Notes: generated from the sequence alone by a model not told the origin. 64,000 bases of DNA from Verrucomicrobiota bacterium (GCA_025360015.1 JANYCZ010000024.1:57137-121136); one strand, 5' to 3'. Shown: positions 35,167 to 45,400, counted from the stretch's first letter. Made by a program: numbers and translations.

Positions 35167-35667
35167 TCAGGCGCGCTGCGCGAGCAGTTCACCCGCTTTG
35201 GCTGGATCGACTTTTTCAAAGAAATCGTCCTCGATCATGCAGACCGGGCCAAAACCACAGCTCGCCAGACATTCGGCAAACTCAATGCTGTATTTGCCAT
35301 CCGCGCTGATGGCGATGGGATGATGATGATCCGTATGCGAACGGTCGATGTTGCCAGCTTTGCAGAGCGCATCCATCAGCTCAAAGCTTCCTGCCATGGC
35401 GCATGACAGAGTGCGGCACACACGGATGTGGAACCTGCCAGGAGCCGTTTGACGGAAGCCGGGATAAAAGGTGACCACTTCAAGCACCTGGATTGGCTCC
35501 AGGGCAAGCTTGGCGGCCACCCAGTTCACCGCCTCATCACTGATGAAACGGAAATGCTCCTGCACCAGGTGCAGCAGCGGCAGCACAGCGCTGCGTTTGG
35601 AAACGGGATAATGCGAGATCGCCTCGTCCATGCGTTTTTCCAATTCGACTGGAACTTCAAAGGCCAT
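35167..35667 (-). CDS. nuoE: NADH-quinone oxidoreductase subunit E (2Fe-2S)
   Basis: Thioredoxin-like subunit that carries cluster N1a in the NADH-oxidising module. The 166-residue chain has the four cysteines in the expected spacing: Cys84 and Cys89 (CRTLSC), Cys133 and Cys137 (CLASC). The N-terminal helices (SAVLPLLHLVQEHFRFISDE) and AKLALEPIQVLEVVTFYPGF are typical. It starts 35 bases behind the nuoD stop, so the two form a small operon. nuoF, expected next, is absent: the following gene is convergent. nuoF and nuoG must lie elsewhere. Confidence 0.95.
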   Translation of the reverse strand: MAFEVPVELEKRMDEAISHYPVSKRSAVLPLLHLVQEHFRFISDEAVNWVAAKLALEPIQVLEVVTFYPGFRQTAPGRFHIRVCRTLSCAMAGSFELMDALCKAGNIDRSHTDHHHPIAISADGKYSIEFAECLASCGFGPVCMIEDDFFEKVDPAKAGELLAQRA

Positions 35668-35702
35668 GCGTGGGGGTGTCTCGGATGAAAAGGTTAAATG
35701 AA

Positions 35703-36962
35703 TCAGCGGTCACATTCGCCCATGACGAAGTCCAGGCTGCCAAGCACCGCAGGGATGTCGCTCAGCATGTGGCCGGGGATGAGCTTGGAGATGATGCTGA
35801 GATTGAGGAAAGAAGGGGCGCGGATTTTCAAGCGGTGCGGCACACCGCCGCCGGTGCTGTTGATGTAGAAGCCGAGTTCGCCCTTGGGATTTTCCGCAGC
35901 GAAGTAAACTTCACCCGCAGGAGCATCAATGCCCTGGGTGGAGAGGATGAAGTGGTGGATCAGCTCCTCCATCTTCATCAGCACTTTTTCTTTCTTTGGC
36001 AGCAGTCCCTTGGCGTCAGCCACATTGATCGGACCTTCAGGCAAAGTGGCAAACACCTGCTTCAGGATGCGCACGCTCTGGCGCATTTCCTCCATGCGGA
36101 CGAGGTAGCGGTCATAGCAGTCGCCCTTGGTGCCGATGGGCACGTCGAACTCGTACTTGTCATAATCGAGATACGGCTTCGCTTTGCGCAGGTCATGCTC
36201 GACACCGGAGCCGCGCAGATTCGGACCTGTGAGACCGTAGCCGATGGCGTCTTCCTTGGAGATCACGCCGATGTCCTGCGTGCGGTCCATAAAGATCCGA
36301 TTGCGCGAGAGCAGCTTGTCGATCTCGTCGATCACCGGCTCAAGCTGGGTCAAGAATGCTTGCACGGCACCGACAAAGCCAGTGGGCAGATCACGGATCT
36401 GACCACCGACGCGAGTGTAGCTGGTGGTGAAGCGCGCTCCGGTGAGCTGCTCGCACAGATTGTAAACCTTTTCGCGCTCGGTGAAGGTGTAGAGGAAGAC
36501 GGTCATCGCGCCGACATCCATCGCAAACACTCCGACTCCGAGCATGTGGGCGGAAATGCGGGCCAGCTCACAGCAGATCACGCGGATAGCCCGGCCACGC
36601 TCCGGCACTTCCCAGCCCATGAGCTTCTCCACAGCCAAGGCGTAGGCCACGTTGTTGGCGAGGGGAGCCAGGTAGTCCAGCCGGTCCGTGTAAGGCACGA
36701 ACTGGTTGTAGTGCATGTTCTCGGCGATTTTTTCGTCGCCCCGATGCAGGAAGCCGACATCGGGATCGCATTTGGTAATGATTTCGCCATCCAGTTCCAG
36801 AATCAACCGCAGCACGCCGTGGGTGGCCGGATGGCTGGGGCCCATGTTGAGCACCAGTTTTTCTCCGACGATGTCCGTGGTGGCTTCTTCCACGGCTTCG
36901 AGCTGCCGCGCCGCTTTGGCAGCGGTATCCGGGGCCTCGTATTCTCGGGTGACAGTGGGCAT
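35703..36962 (-). CDS. nuoD: NADH-quinone oxidoreductase subunit D
   Basis: The 49-kDa hydrogenase-like subunit that forms the quinone-reduction site with NuoB. 419 residues; the N-terminus is about 30 residues longer than the minimal family start but contains no extra domain. Signature: LNMGPSHPATHGVLRLILEL with the quinone-site His, FLHRGDEKIAE, YLAPLANNVAYALAVEKLMG and the conserved C-terminal LGSLDFVMGECDR. This is separate NuoD, not the NuoCD fusion. The upstream neighbour is divergent, so nuoD opens the transcript, with a promoter module the same as that of nuoI. Confidence 0.97.
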   Translation of the reverse strand: MPTVTREYEAPDTAAKAARQLEAVEEATTDIVGEKLVLNMGPSHPATHGVLRLILELDGEIITKCDPDVGFLHRGDEKIAENMHYNQFVPYTDRLDYLAPLANNVAYALAVEKLMGWEVPERGRAIRVICCELARISAHMLGVGVFAMDVGAMTVFLYTFTEREKVYNLCEQLTGARFTTSYTRVGGQIRDLPTGFVGAVQAFLTQLEPVIDEIDKLLSRNRIFMDRTQDIGVISKEDAIGYGLTGPNLRGSGVEHDLRKAKPYLDYDKYEFDVPIGTKGDCYDRYLVRMEEMRQSVRILKQVFATLPEGPINVADAKGLLPKKEKVLMKMEELIHHFILSTQGIDAPAGEVYFAAENPKGELGFYINSTGGGVPHRLKIRAPSFLNLSIISKLIPGHMLSDIPAVLGSLDFVMGECDR

Positions 36963-36997
36963 GAAAAGCAGGGGGCTGGTAGCAGGCGTGAAGACTA

Positions 36998-37050
36998 TCT
37001 ATCTACGCTGCCCAAAGAGCGGCAAGGCGATTTTGTGAAAAATTTCACAA
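36998..37050 (-). promoter_or_regulatory. nuoD promoter with CRP-type palindrome
   Basis: + strand 37033-37050 reads TTGTGAAAAATTTCACAA, the exact 18-mer found before nuoI. On the minus strand it is followed by 7 bases, TTGCCG (37025-37020), 16 bases and GATAGA (37003-36998); the nuoD ATG comes 35 bases later. Geometry is the same as at nuoI within one base, while the surrounding sequence differs, which argues for selection rather than recent duplication. On the other strand the palindrome also lies upstream of the TPM-domain gene, where TATAAT stands at 37093-37098. Confidence 0.7.
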
Positions 37051-37158
37051 GCGCCTGCAAATCGGTCTCAAAACGGACCTCCGCACCCACTCTATAATAT
37101 AGGGGGGCCGTGCCGGAAGTTGCCCACCGGCCAGGTTTGGGACAGATTAACTCCGGCC

Positions 37159-37896
37159 ATGCGATGCACCCCAATCCTCAAACGACGTCTGCTTTTCCCC
37201 GCTTGTGCCGGGGCATGGCTGGCTGTGGCCGCATGCGGCATGGCTCAGACAGCACCGCCGCCGGATGGCATTCTTGACGAAACCCGGGCGCTCACGCCTG
37301 AAACCCACCGCCATCTCGCGGAGGAGCTCAAACAGTTTTCCCTTGATCTGAAATGTGAGGCATGGATCAAAGCCTCCAGTTTCGCTCCCGCAGGAATCAC
37401 TGTCCGCAGGGTGGCCCAGACCCAGCGCCGTGAGTGGAGCGCGACGCGGCCCGCCGTGCTGATGGCTTATGACCGTGCCAGCAACACCAGCGGCATTTCC
37501 TTCGCCCCTGTTTTCTGGGAACGCTACCCCTCTGCCGAACTCGTGGAGATCATGCAAGAGACACGCCGCATTCTGGCCGACCCCAAGCTCACGCTGGATG
37601 AACGGCTCGCTCTGGCCACACGCTCCTGGATCGACCGGCTTCGCAGCATGGAAAGCGTGCGCCTGAAACAATCCCTCTGGCTGCAACGGGGTGAAAAGCG
37701 CTTTGCCATGACCGTTCCCGTCCTGTTTGCAGGCGGTGCCCTCATCGCTGCTTTGCTGGGGTTCATTTCACGGCGGCGCGGTGTCAGCGCTGGCCGCCGC
37801 TTTCTGTTTCCAGAGGTGCAGGTGGGCATGCGCTTCGGCGCAGCCTACGGCGGCGGCGTGACCGCAGAGATCAAAACGAATGCCGGTGCGCAATGA
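37159..37896 (+). CDS. TPM-domain protein, exported
   Basis: A 245-residue protein with a signal peptide (LLFPACAGAWLAVAACGMAQ; Cys inside, so possibly a lipoprotein) and a TPM-type domain, seen in GILDETRALTPETHRHLAEE then LKQFSLDLKCEAWI and FAPVFWERYPSAELVEIMQE (family of TPM/Psb32 phosphatases and membrane-linked proteases). Near the C-terminus a membrane helix VPVLFAGGALIAALLGFISR, then a short Arg/Gly-rich cytoplasmic end. Start ATG at 37159; an upstream frame to 37120 is possible. A TATAAT lies 60 bases before it. It shares its upstream region with divergent nuoD; function here unknown, possibly a membrane quality-control factor. Confidence 0.6.
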   Translation: MRCTPILKRRLLFPACAGAWLAVAACGMAQTAPPPDGILDETRALTPETHRHLAEELKQFSLDLKCEAWIKASSFAPAGITVRRVAQTQRREWSATRPAVLMAYDRASNTSGISFAPVFWERYPSAELVEIMQETRRILADPKLTLDERLALATRSWIDRLRSMESVRLKQSLWLQRGEKRFAMTVPVLFAGGALIAALLGFISRRRGVSAGRRFLFPEVQVGMRFGAAYGGGVTAEIKTNAGAQ

Positions 37897-37902
37897 CCGG
37901 CC

Positions 37903-38205
37903 TCAGTCCTCATCCGTCAGCGGCTCGTCAGCTTCCGCTTCGACTTTGATCCCCATGTCTTCGAGCTTCTTGTCCAGATCCACGACGTACTTCCACGGCA
38001 GCTTTTTGCGCTGATACTTGCGGAACAGCAGATCCCGCAGCTCCAGCCAGCGCTCAGGCGGGGGAATTTCCAGCGGCATCCACTCCTCGCCATCGGGATG
38101 CGCGACGCGAAACAGCCACTCACGCGAATTCCAATAGGCTCGGATGTACTGTTTGCGCCCGTCTTCAAGACGTTCATGCCATTCGTGGATTTGGTTTTTG
38201 GTCAT
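37903..38205 (-). CDS. Small conserved hypothetical protein
   Basis: A 100-residue soluble, charged protein that I do not recognise. It reads MTKNQIHEWHERLEDGRKQY with an aromatic-rich middle (IRAYWNSREWLFRVAHPDGE, WMPLEIPPPERWLELRDLLF) and an acidic end (EAEADEPLTDED). The ATG at 38205 is chosen instead of 38241 because the latter would overlap the divergent CPBP gene. Conserved aromatic residues suggest a folded domain rather than spurious reading. It lies between convergent TPM and divergent CPBP genes. Confidence 0.5.
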   Translation of the reverse strand: MTKNQIHEWHERLEDGRKQYIRAYWNSREWLFRVAHPDGEEWMPLEIPPPERWLELRDLLFRKYQRKKLPWKYVVDLDKKLEDMGIKVEAEADEPLTDED

Positions 38206-38239
38206 TTGAGAGCGCGCAGGATGCGCTAGTATCGCGCCC

Positions 38240-39178
38240 ATGCAAGCCGCCAGCCCCGGCAGTTCCCCTGCCCTGCCGAAACTCCTGCTCTATCTCCTCG
38301 CCGTCATGCTCGGCGGGGCGCTGCTGGCCGTGCCGCTGTTTCACCTTGGCAAAGCCGCCCATGTCTGGCTCTCCACCTCGTCGCTACATGACGTTGGCGC
38401 GGTGAAGTGGCTGCTCTCGGAAATCGAGCGGGCGCAGTTCACGCGCTACTTCAATCGCGCCGTGCTCGTCTGCGCCATGCTCTTCATCTGGCCTTTCATG
38501 CGCTGGGTGCGGCTGGAGCGCTCGCTGCTGCCTGCGTGGCGTCCGTTCAATGCGGGGCTTAAGCAATGGGCCCTCGGCTTCTTTCTCGCCGCCGGTCTGC
38601 TGCTCGCGCTCGGGTTCATCTTCCTCAAGATGGGCGCGTATCAACTGCGCCCCGCACCCGGCTGGTGGAAGCTGGGCGAGCCCATCACCGCCGCACTCGG
38701 CGCCGGTGCCGTGGAGGAATTTTTCTTCCGCGGCCTGCTGCTGGGCCTGCTGCTGCGGACCATGACGCAGACCAAGGCGCTGCTCGCACTCACCTTCGTC
38801 TTCGCCCTCGTCCACTTCCTCAAGCCGCCGGAAGGCTGGCAGATCAGCGATGCAGACGTCACCTGGAGCAGCGGATTCCTGGTGCTCAAACAGATCGCCA
38901 TCGGCTTTGGCGATGTGCAGTTTCTCCTCGCTGAATTCGCCACGCTCTTCGCCGTCGGCTGGGTGCTGGCCAAAGTGCGCATGCAAACCGGGGCACTGTG
39001 GGCCGGCATCGGCCTGCATGGCGGCTGGGTCTTCGGCCTGAAATACTTCAGCGCCCTCACCACCTACGCGGGCGACTGGCTGCCCTGGATCGGCGCGAAT
39101 TTGAAGGTGGGCCTACTGCCTCTGTGCACCGTCCTGCTCACCGGCTGGCTCGCCACCCGTCTGCTACGTTCCCGATAA
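38240..39178 (+). CDS. CPBP-family intramembrane metalloprotease
   Basis: A 312-residue membrane protein of the CAAX/Abi (CPBP) glutamic-intramembrane protease family. About eight membrane helices. Catalytic motifs: EEFFFRG with Glu159, Glu160 and Arg164; FALVHFL with a His; and GLHGGWVFGLKY with another His. Such proteins process or protect peptides (for example bacteriocin immunity) or cut membrane proteins; the target is not evident. Start ATG at 38240. The tRNA-Leu gene follows 51 bases after the stop. Confidence 0.85.
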   Translation: MQAASPGSSPALPKLLLYLLAVMLGGALLAVPLFHLGKAAHVWLSTSSLHDVGAVKWLLSEIERAQFTRYFNRAVLVCAMLFIWPFMRWVRLERSLLPAWRPFNAGLKQWALGFFLAAGLLLALGFIFLKMGAYQLRPAPGWWKLGEPITAALGAGAVEEFFFRGLLLGLLLRTMTQTKALLALTFVFALVHFLKPPEGWQISDADVTWSSGFLVLKQIAIGFGDVQFLLAEFATLFAVGWVLAKVRMQTGALWAGIGLHGGWVFGLKYFSALTTYAGDWLPWIGANLKVGLLPLCTVLLTGWLATRLLRSR

Positions 39179-39229
39179 TTCATTTGCAGCATGCACCTCC
39201 ACACGGAATCATGCGCCCATGCAACTCCC

Positions 39230-39311
39230 GCCGGAGTGGCGGAATTGGTAGACGCGCCAGACTTAGGATCTGGTTGGGAAACTAGTGCAGGTTCGAGTCC
39301 TGTCTCCGGCA
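39230..39311 (+). tRNA. tRNA-Leu (anticodon TAG)
   Basis: Acceptor stem GCCGGAG/CTCCGGC with discriminator A at 39311; the anticodon stem-loop is CAGA-CTTAGGA-TCTG, so the anticodon is TAG, reading CUN leucine codons. A long variable arm (GTTGGGAAACTA) marks it as class II, and the T arm holds GTTCGAGTCC. The 3' CCA is not encoded. Length 82. Confidence 0.95.
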
Positions 39312-39389
39312 CTTGCGAAAGGGGCACTGGGGGTGCCAGCAAAAAATCACATTGAACAAAGCTGGCCCTGCACGCATCTTACCCTCGCC

Positions 39390-39839
39390 ATGGCACTCCT
39401 TCACAAGCGCATCCTGACTTCGCTGGCCGTTCTGGTCGTGGGGTGCGCACAGGTGTTTGGGATGCAGCGTGGTTTTGTGTGTGAGCATCAGGGAACGATA
39501 ATCGAAACGGCTGCGGAGCACTGCCACCATGAGGCGGAGGCCGGAAAAACGGATTTTGTTTCCTGTGCTGAGGATTCGCATACGGATGAGACTGACCACA
39601 ACGACACCGAGCATCATGCACCGCTCGCCGTGAATTTGCAGACCGGCACCGCAGGTCTGACCACTGTTTCCATTCCGGCTTTTGTAGCCGTGTTGGTGGC
39701 GGAAAATCCAGTTCATGAGTGGGTGTCGATTCAGATGCTCACGAAGCATGAAATGATGATGCAGCCCTTGGACACTGGGGGCGAGAGCCCGCCACCTGCG
39801 GCTTTGCAGGTGGCACGTTGCATGGTGATTTTGGTTTGA
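39390..39839 (+). CDS. Exported His-rich protein, metal-efflux operon associated
   Basis: A 149-residue protein with a signal-like N-terminus (RILTSLAVLVVGCAQVFGMQ) followed by a histidine- and acid-rich region (HQGTIIETAAEHCHHEAEAG, TDETDHNDTEHH). Three cysteines are present at positions flanking the His cluster. The C-terminal half is hydrophobic but not a clear helix. No family recognised; histidine richness and position directly before a heavy-metal RND efflux operon suggest a periplasmic metal-binding accessory protein. A terminator-like hairpin follows, so it may be its own transcript or be partly read through. Confidence 0.6.
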   Translation: MALLHKRILTSLAVLVVGCAQVFGMQRGFVCEHQGTIIETAAEHCHHEAEAGKTDFVSCAEDSHTDETDHNDTEHHAPLAVNLQTGTAGLTTVSIPAFVAVLVAENPVHEWVSIQMLTKHEMMMQPLDTGGESPPPAALQVARCMVILV

Positions 39840-39848
39840 GAAAAGTCT

Positions 39849-39892
39849 GCGCCGCCGTCCACGACTGACGGCTGAGGCGCTCTGATTTTTTT
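39849..39892 (+). terminator. Terminator-like hairpin
   Basis: GCGCC-GCCGTC (39849-39859) pairs with GACGGC-tga-GGCGC (39867-39880, 3-base bulge); seven T follow at 39886-39892. Probable terminator between the His-rich gene and the efflux operon. Confidence 0.5.
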
Positions 39893-39948
39893 CTTGGCTC
39901 AGGGCATGGCATGTCCACGCCTGCAAACCTCAAACCACCTCCTTGGCT

Positions 39949-41208
39949 ATGTTTCGTTCATCTCTCTTGTTTACGTCCCTGATGCTGGCTGCTGCCTCTT
40001 CGGCCCCAGCCCTTACGCTTTCACTTGCCGACATCGGCATGAAGGTCCGCACCTCGCATCCCACTCTCAAAGCCGCCCGCCTCGCTGTCGAAGAGGCGCG
40101 TGGGCGTCAGCTCGGCTCTGGCAGGCTCGCGAATCCGACGGTTGGCTACGCTTTTCAAAATCAAAGCAAGGTCAGTCCACAAACGGGGATCTTTTCCATT
40201 GATCAGGCCTTCCCCGTCACCCGCAGGCTGAGCCTGGAAAAGAAGCTCAGCTCTCAACTGGTGGGAGCAGCCGAGCTGGAGGTGCGGGATGCTGAACGGC
40301 GCTTGATCGCGGAGGCGCAGAGCCTCGCCGTGCAATTGATGTCGCTCAATCGGCAGCGTGCTTTGCGAAAGCAACAAAACGCGCTGGCTTCGAAACTCTC
40401 CGAGTTCGTGCGCGGTCGCGCCAAAGTCGGGGAGATTTCCGCTCTGGATGCCGCCCAGGCACAGGTGGAAGCCCAACGGCTGCTGCTGGAGACGCGGAAA
40501 CTGGAGACCACCAGCATCAGCTTGCTGGGCCAGCTCAAACCCATGCTGGGTTTGCAGCCTGAAGACACCCTGACTCTCTCGGGCGACCTGCCAAATCTGG
40601 TCGTTCCCCACATGGGTGCAGGCTGGATGCAGCGCGCGGACTACCAGCTTGCCCAGACCAAAATCTCAGCAGCCATGACAGATCAAGAACTCGCCCAGGC
40701 ACGTCGTTTGCAGGATGTGCGAGCCGGGCTGTTTGCCTCGCGGGAAATGCAGGACGTCACCCCGACAAACCGCCAGTACACCGGATACTACGGCTTCAGC
40801 ATTTCCATCCCACTACCGTTCTGGAACCGCAATCAGGGCGAGATCGCCGAGAAGGCTGCGAGTGCGGAGCGTGCCTGGCTGGAAAGAGAGGCGCTGGGCA
40901 AGCAAATCATCAGCGAAGCCGAAACGGCCCGCCTCGAAATGCAGGCCAATGCCGATCTGGCCCATGAAACGCAGGACAAGCTGCTGCCCCTCGTCATCGA
41001 GCAAACAGACAAGCTCGAAAAAGCCTACGAGCAGGGTCAGACCAGCTTGCTCACCATCCTGCGTGCGCGGGAACAACGCCTGCAACTCGAAGCCGCCGCG
41101 CTGGATGCCGTGCGTGATTTCCATCTGGCCCGCATCCGCTACGAAGCTGCCACCGGCAAGCATGCGCCCGCTGCTTCGGCCGCCTCAGCCAAGCAACCGG
41201 AGCACTGA
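39949..41208 (+). CDS. TolC-family outer-membrane channel of metal RND pump
   Basis: A 419-residue outer-membrane factor of the CzcC type. The signal peptide is MFRSSLLFTSLMLAAASSAP. Two repeats with long coiled-coil helices follow: the first half has TLKAARLAVEEARGRQLGSG and RSVQLMSLNRQR-type helix, and the second half LPFWNRNQGEIAEKAASAER and AYEQGQTSLLTILRAREQRL, which is a CzcC-like region. The start ATG at 39949 is preferred over an in-frame TTG two codons before. It forms an operon with the adaptor (31-base gap) and the pump (2-base gap). Confidence 0.9.
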   Translation: MFRSSLLFTSLMLAAASSAPALTLSLADIGMKVRTSHPTLKAARLAVEEARGRQLGSGRLANPTVGYAFQNQSKVSPQTGIFSIDQAFPVTRRLSLEKKLSSQLVGAAELEVRDAERRLIAEAQSLAVQLMSLNRQRALRKQQNALASKLSEFVRGRAKVGEISALDAAQAQVEAQRLLLETRKLETTSISLLGQLKPMLGLQPEDTLTLSGDLPNLVVPHMGAGWMQRADYQLAQTKISAAMTDQELAQARRLQDVRAGLFASREMQDVTPTNRQYTGYYGFSISIPLPFWNRNQGEIAEKAASAERAWLEREALGKQIISEAETARLEMQANADLAHETQDKLLPLVIEQTDKLEKAYEQGQTSLLTILRAREQRLQLEAAALDAVRDFHLARIRYEAATGKHAPAASAASAKQPEH

Positions 41209-41239
41209 TCGTTCTGCCCTTTCACCCACACATTTCCTC

Positions 41240-42412
41240 ATGAAACGCCCCCTTGCCCGACTCTTCCTCTGCCTCGCCCTGTCTGGCATGGCCCACGCCG
41301 AAGGCGACCCCAAGCGCGCTGCCAACACGGTGGTGCTGGATGAAACCGGCGTTAAAAACCTTCGCATCGAAACCGTCGAGGCCGAGGAGACAGATTTCGA
41401 GGCCACCATCTTCTCACTGGGCCGCATCGAAGCCATTCCGAGCAAGGTGGCTGCCGTGAGCACTCGCATTTCGGGGCGCATTGTGGAGTTGAAGATCGCC
41501 CCCGGTGACATGGTGAAGAAAGATGACGAGGTGGCGAAGATTGAGAGCCGCCAGCCCGGTGATCCACCGCCGGTCATTCCACTCAAAGCTCCGCTCAGTG
41601 GCATGGTCACGCGTGTTGACGCCAGGCTGGGTGACCCGCTGGACCCGGAAAAGGCCCTGCTGGAAATCACGGATCTCAGCGAAGTCTATGCCGTGGCCCG
41701 TGTGCCGGAGCATCAGGCCGGACGCATGAAAGCAGGCACTCAGGCGCACATCAAAGTGGCCGCGCTGCCCAATGAAAAGTTCAAAGGCGAACTGCTGCGC
41801 TTCGGCACCAGTGCGGACAAAGAGAGCGGCACGATTGACGCCATCTTTCGCCTGACCAATCCCGGCGGCCTGCTACGGGCAGGCATGCGCGCGGAGTTCT
41901 CCGTTGTGATGAGCAAGCGCAGCAATGTGGTGAGCGTGCCACGTGCCGCCTTGCAGGGTGAGTCGAGCAACCGCTTTGTCTATGTGAAGGACTTCGATCT
42001 GCCGAATGCCTTTGTGAAAACTCAGGTGCAGGTGGGCGAGATCAACGACCGCTTTGTCGAGATCACCAGCGGCTTGCTGCCTGCGGATGAAGTCGTCACG
42101 CGCGGCGCGTACTCACTGTCCTTTGCTGGAGCCAGCAGTGTCTCGCTCAAAGAAGCATTGGATGCGGCGCACGGCCATGAGCATGCAGAAGACGGCTCTG
42201 AGCTGACCCCGGAAAAGAAGGCCGAGATGGAGGCGAAAAAAGGCAGCGTGGCGCATGACCATGCGCACGAGGAGGAAGGCTCCAGCCCGATGTGGATGTA
42301 TGCCTCAATGGTGCTTTTTGTGCTGCTGCTCATCTCGCTTTTTTCCAAAAAGCGTGGGCTTGGCGACGAGGATGTCGCCGCTGCCAAACCCATCGAGAAG
42401 GAGGCGCAGTAG
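41240..42412 (+). CDS. Metal RND adaptor protein (CzcB/CusB-like)
   Basis: A 390-residue periplasmic membrane-fusion protein. Signal peptide MKRPLARLFLCLALSGMAHA. The barrel-sandwich lipoyl region reads VAAVSTRISGRIVELKIAPG DMVKKDDEV with KLRL-type second half at LKAPLSGMVTRVDARLGDPL, then the beta-barrel and MP domain. The C-terminus is unusual: after residue 320 a His/Glu stretch (AHGHEHAEDGS, VAHDHAHEEEGS) is followed by a membrane helix MYASMVLFVLLLISLFSKK, so the adaptor could be anchored at its C-terminus as well. The His clusters may bind the metal. The gene lies 31 bases after the channel gene and 2 before the pump. Confidence 0.9.
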   Translation: MKRPLARLFLCLALSGMAHAEGDPKRAANTVVLDETGVKNLRIETVEAEETDFEATIFSLGRIEAIPSKVAAVSTRISGRIVELKIAPGDMVKKDDEVAKIESRQPGDPPPVIPLKAPLSGMVTRVDARLGDPLDPEKALLEITDLSEVYAVARVPEHQAGRMKAGTQAHIKVAALPNEKFKGELLRFGTSADKESGTIDAIFRLTNPGGLLRAGMRAEFSVVMSKRSNVVSVPRAALQGESSNRFVYVKDFDLPNAFVKTQVQVGEINDRFVEITSGLLPADEVVTRGAYSLSFAGASSVSLKEALDAAHGHEHAEDGSELTPEKKAEMEAKKGSVAHDHAHEEEGSSPMWMYASMVLFVLLLISLFSKKRGLGDEDVAAAKPIEKEAQ

Positions 42413-42414
42413 CC

Positions 42415-45400
42415 ATGCTGAATAAGCTGATTCATTGGTCGCTCGGGAATCGCGCGGTGGTTCTTGGTATGTCCCTCATTATCATGGTGATGGGCATGCG
42501 CACGGCCACGGAGCTGCCGGTGGAGGTGCTGCCGGACTTGACCAAGCCGACGGTCATCATTCTCACCGAGTCTCCGGGACTCGCGCCAGAGGAGGTGGAG
42601 ATGCGCGTCACGCAGCCCATGGAAAGCGCGCTCATGGGTGTGGCGGGGCTCACACGTCTGCGCTCAAATTCCGACGTGTCGCTCTCGCTCGTCTATGCAG
42701 AGTTCGGCTGGGACACAGACATCTACAAGGCGCGCATGCTCGTGCAGGAACGTTTGCAAAGCGTGCGCGGCCAGCTGCCGCCGGGCGTGCAACCGTTCAT
42801 GACACCGGTGGCTTCGCTGATGGGTGAGATTTTGCTGGTCGGTGTGCGCTCGACCACCAAGGAAGGCGAACCCGGCCACATCCCACCGCGTGATGTGCGC
42901 TCGATGGCGGACTGGACGATCAAGCGCCGCCTGCAAAGCATCTCCGGCATCGCTGAAATCCTCAACATGGGTGGCGGCATCAAGCAAATCGAGATTCAGC
43001 CCGATCCCTACAAGATGCAGGCCAACGGCATCAGCTACGAAGAACTGGAGCGTGCCGCCGCCGAGGCTGCCAACACCACCACCGGTGGCTTTCTCAACAC
43101 GGGCCCCACCGAGATCATGGTGCGCAATCTCGCGATGACCGTGGAGCTCAACGACATCGCCCGCACGATCATCAAGAAGATCAACGACCGTCCCATTGCC
43201 ATCGGTGATGTGGCCAACGTGGTCTGGAGCATCGAACCCATGCGCGGAGACGCCACCGTGAGCCAGTCACCGGAAAAATCGCCGACCTACGGGGTCATCA
43301 TGTCCATCACCAAGGCTCCGGGCTTCGACACTCGCAAGCTGACGGAGCAGATCAAACAGGCGCTCGATGAGCTCCAGTCCACCTTCCCGAAAGGCGTGGA
43401 GACCACGCTGCTGTTTCAGCAGAAGGATTTTATTGATCACGCCATCGGCAATTTGACCGAGGCCATCCGTGACGGGGCCATCATGGTGACTCTTGTGCTG
43501 TTTTTGTTTCTGCTGAACTTCCGCACCACCTTCATCACGCTGATGGCCATGCCGCTGTCTTTTGGCATCACGCTGCTCATTTTCAAATGGTTCGGCATCA
43601 GTGTGAACTCCATGACCCTCGGCGGTCTTGCGGTCGCCATCGGCATGGTCGTGGATGATGCGATTGTGGATGTGGAGAATGTCTTCCGCCGCCTGCGGGA
43701 AAATGCTGCACTGCCCAAACCACACCCACGTTTGCAGGTGATCGCCAAGGCCTCGGGCGAAGTGCGGAACTCCATCTTTTACGCCACCATCCTCATCATC
43801 CTGGTCTTCCTGCCGCTGCTCGGCCTGACCGGCGTGGAGGGCAAGCTGTTCGCGCCCATTGCCATCGCCACGATCATTTCGATGATTGCTTCGTTCATCG
43901 TTTCACTCACCGCCATCCCGGTGCTGTGCTCACTGCTGCTGAACCCCGCCGCAGGCCATGCGCACAAGGACGGCTTCATCACTCGCAGCATGAAATGGCT
44001 GCTGGAGCACACGCTGCTGCGGTTTGCGCTCAATCAACCGCTCATCGTCCTTACACTCGCCGTCGTGCTGCTGATTGCCTCGTTCTCGCTGTATCCGCAG
44101 ATGAACAAGGACTTCCTGCCCAAGTTCCAGGAGGAGACGGCGCTCGTCGCCGCCACCACCGCCCCGGGCACCTCGCTGGAGGAGATGAACAAAATCTCCG
44201 ACGTCATCGAGCAGCAGATCCTCACCGTGCCGGAGGTTCGAAAAGTAGGCCGTCGTCTTGGTCGTGCCGAGCGTGGCGACCACGTCGTGCCCGTTTCCAC
44301 CGCCGAGTTCGATGTGGATTTTCGTGAGATCGAAGGCGAGCACGCAAACAAAAGCCGCACTCGCAAAGAGATCCTCGAAGACATCAGCCGCAAAATTAAG
44401 ACCGTGCCGGGCGTCTTCGCGGTCGTCGGTGGTCCGCTCGCGGACCGCATCGGCCACATGATGAGCGGTGTCTCCGCGCCAGTGGCGGTGAAGATCTTCG
44501 GCCCCGATCTCGACAAGCTGCGCCAGCTTGGCATCGAGATCCAGACCATCGCGAAAACCATTTCGGGATTCCAAGACTGCAAGCTCGACCAGACTTCGTC
44601 CATCCCGCAGCTCCGCATCGAGGCAGATCGTGACCGCGCCAAAGCCTACGGCATCGCACCCGGCAAACTAAACGACCAGCTCTCCAGCCTCATTGGGGGC
44701 AAGGCCGTCGCTGAACTGCGCGAAGGGCAGCGCCGTGTGAACCTGGTCATGCGACTGCCGGTCGAGTGGCGTGATTCCCCAGACAAAATCGCCGAACTGC
44801 CCATCGAGATGCAGGACGAGGGCGATGGCCGGCACCTGCAGCGCATCCCCCTGTCGCTGGTGGCTGATGTGCGCGAAGCCAAGGGGCCGAACGTCATCTT
44901 TCGCGAGAACAGCCAGCGGCGCTTCGCGCTCGCCATCAAACCCACCGTGCGCGATGTGTCTAACCTCGTAGTGCGGCTGCGGGATGATGTCACTGCGAAG
45001 GTGAAGCTGCCCGAGGGTTACTTCATCACCTTCGAGGGCGAGTTCCAGGCACAGCAGGAGGCCACGCAGCGCATCGCGCTGTTCTCTGCCATCGTGTTCG
45101 TGGCGGTCTTCCTCATGCTTTATGGCTACTTCCGCAGTGCCTCGCTGGCGTTGCAGGTGCTGGTGAACATCCCGCTGGCGCTCATGGGCGGTCTGGCCTT
45201 CACCTATTTCAAGCTGAACAACATCAGCATCGCCACGCTCGTCGGTTTCATCGCCGTCGGCGGTGTGGCGGCACGCAATGGCATCATGATGATCAGCCAC
45301 TACCTGCACCTCATGACGCATGAGGGCGAGGGCTTCACGCGCAAGATGGTCATTCGCGGCACGCTGGAACGACTCGTGCCGGTTCTCATGACCGCTCTCT

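Noticed and set aside
40715..42412. Apparent single protein joining part of the TolC-like gene to the adaptor
   Set aside because: The first 175 codons are out of frame with the real channel gene; the adaptor has its own ATG and signal peptide at 41240.
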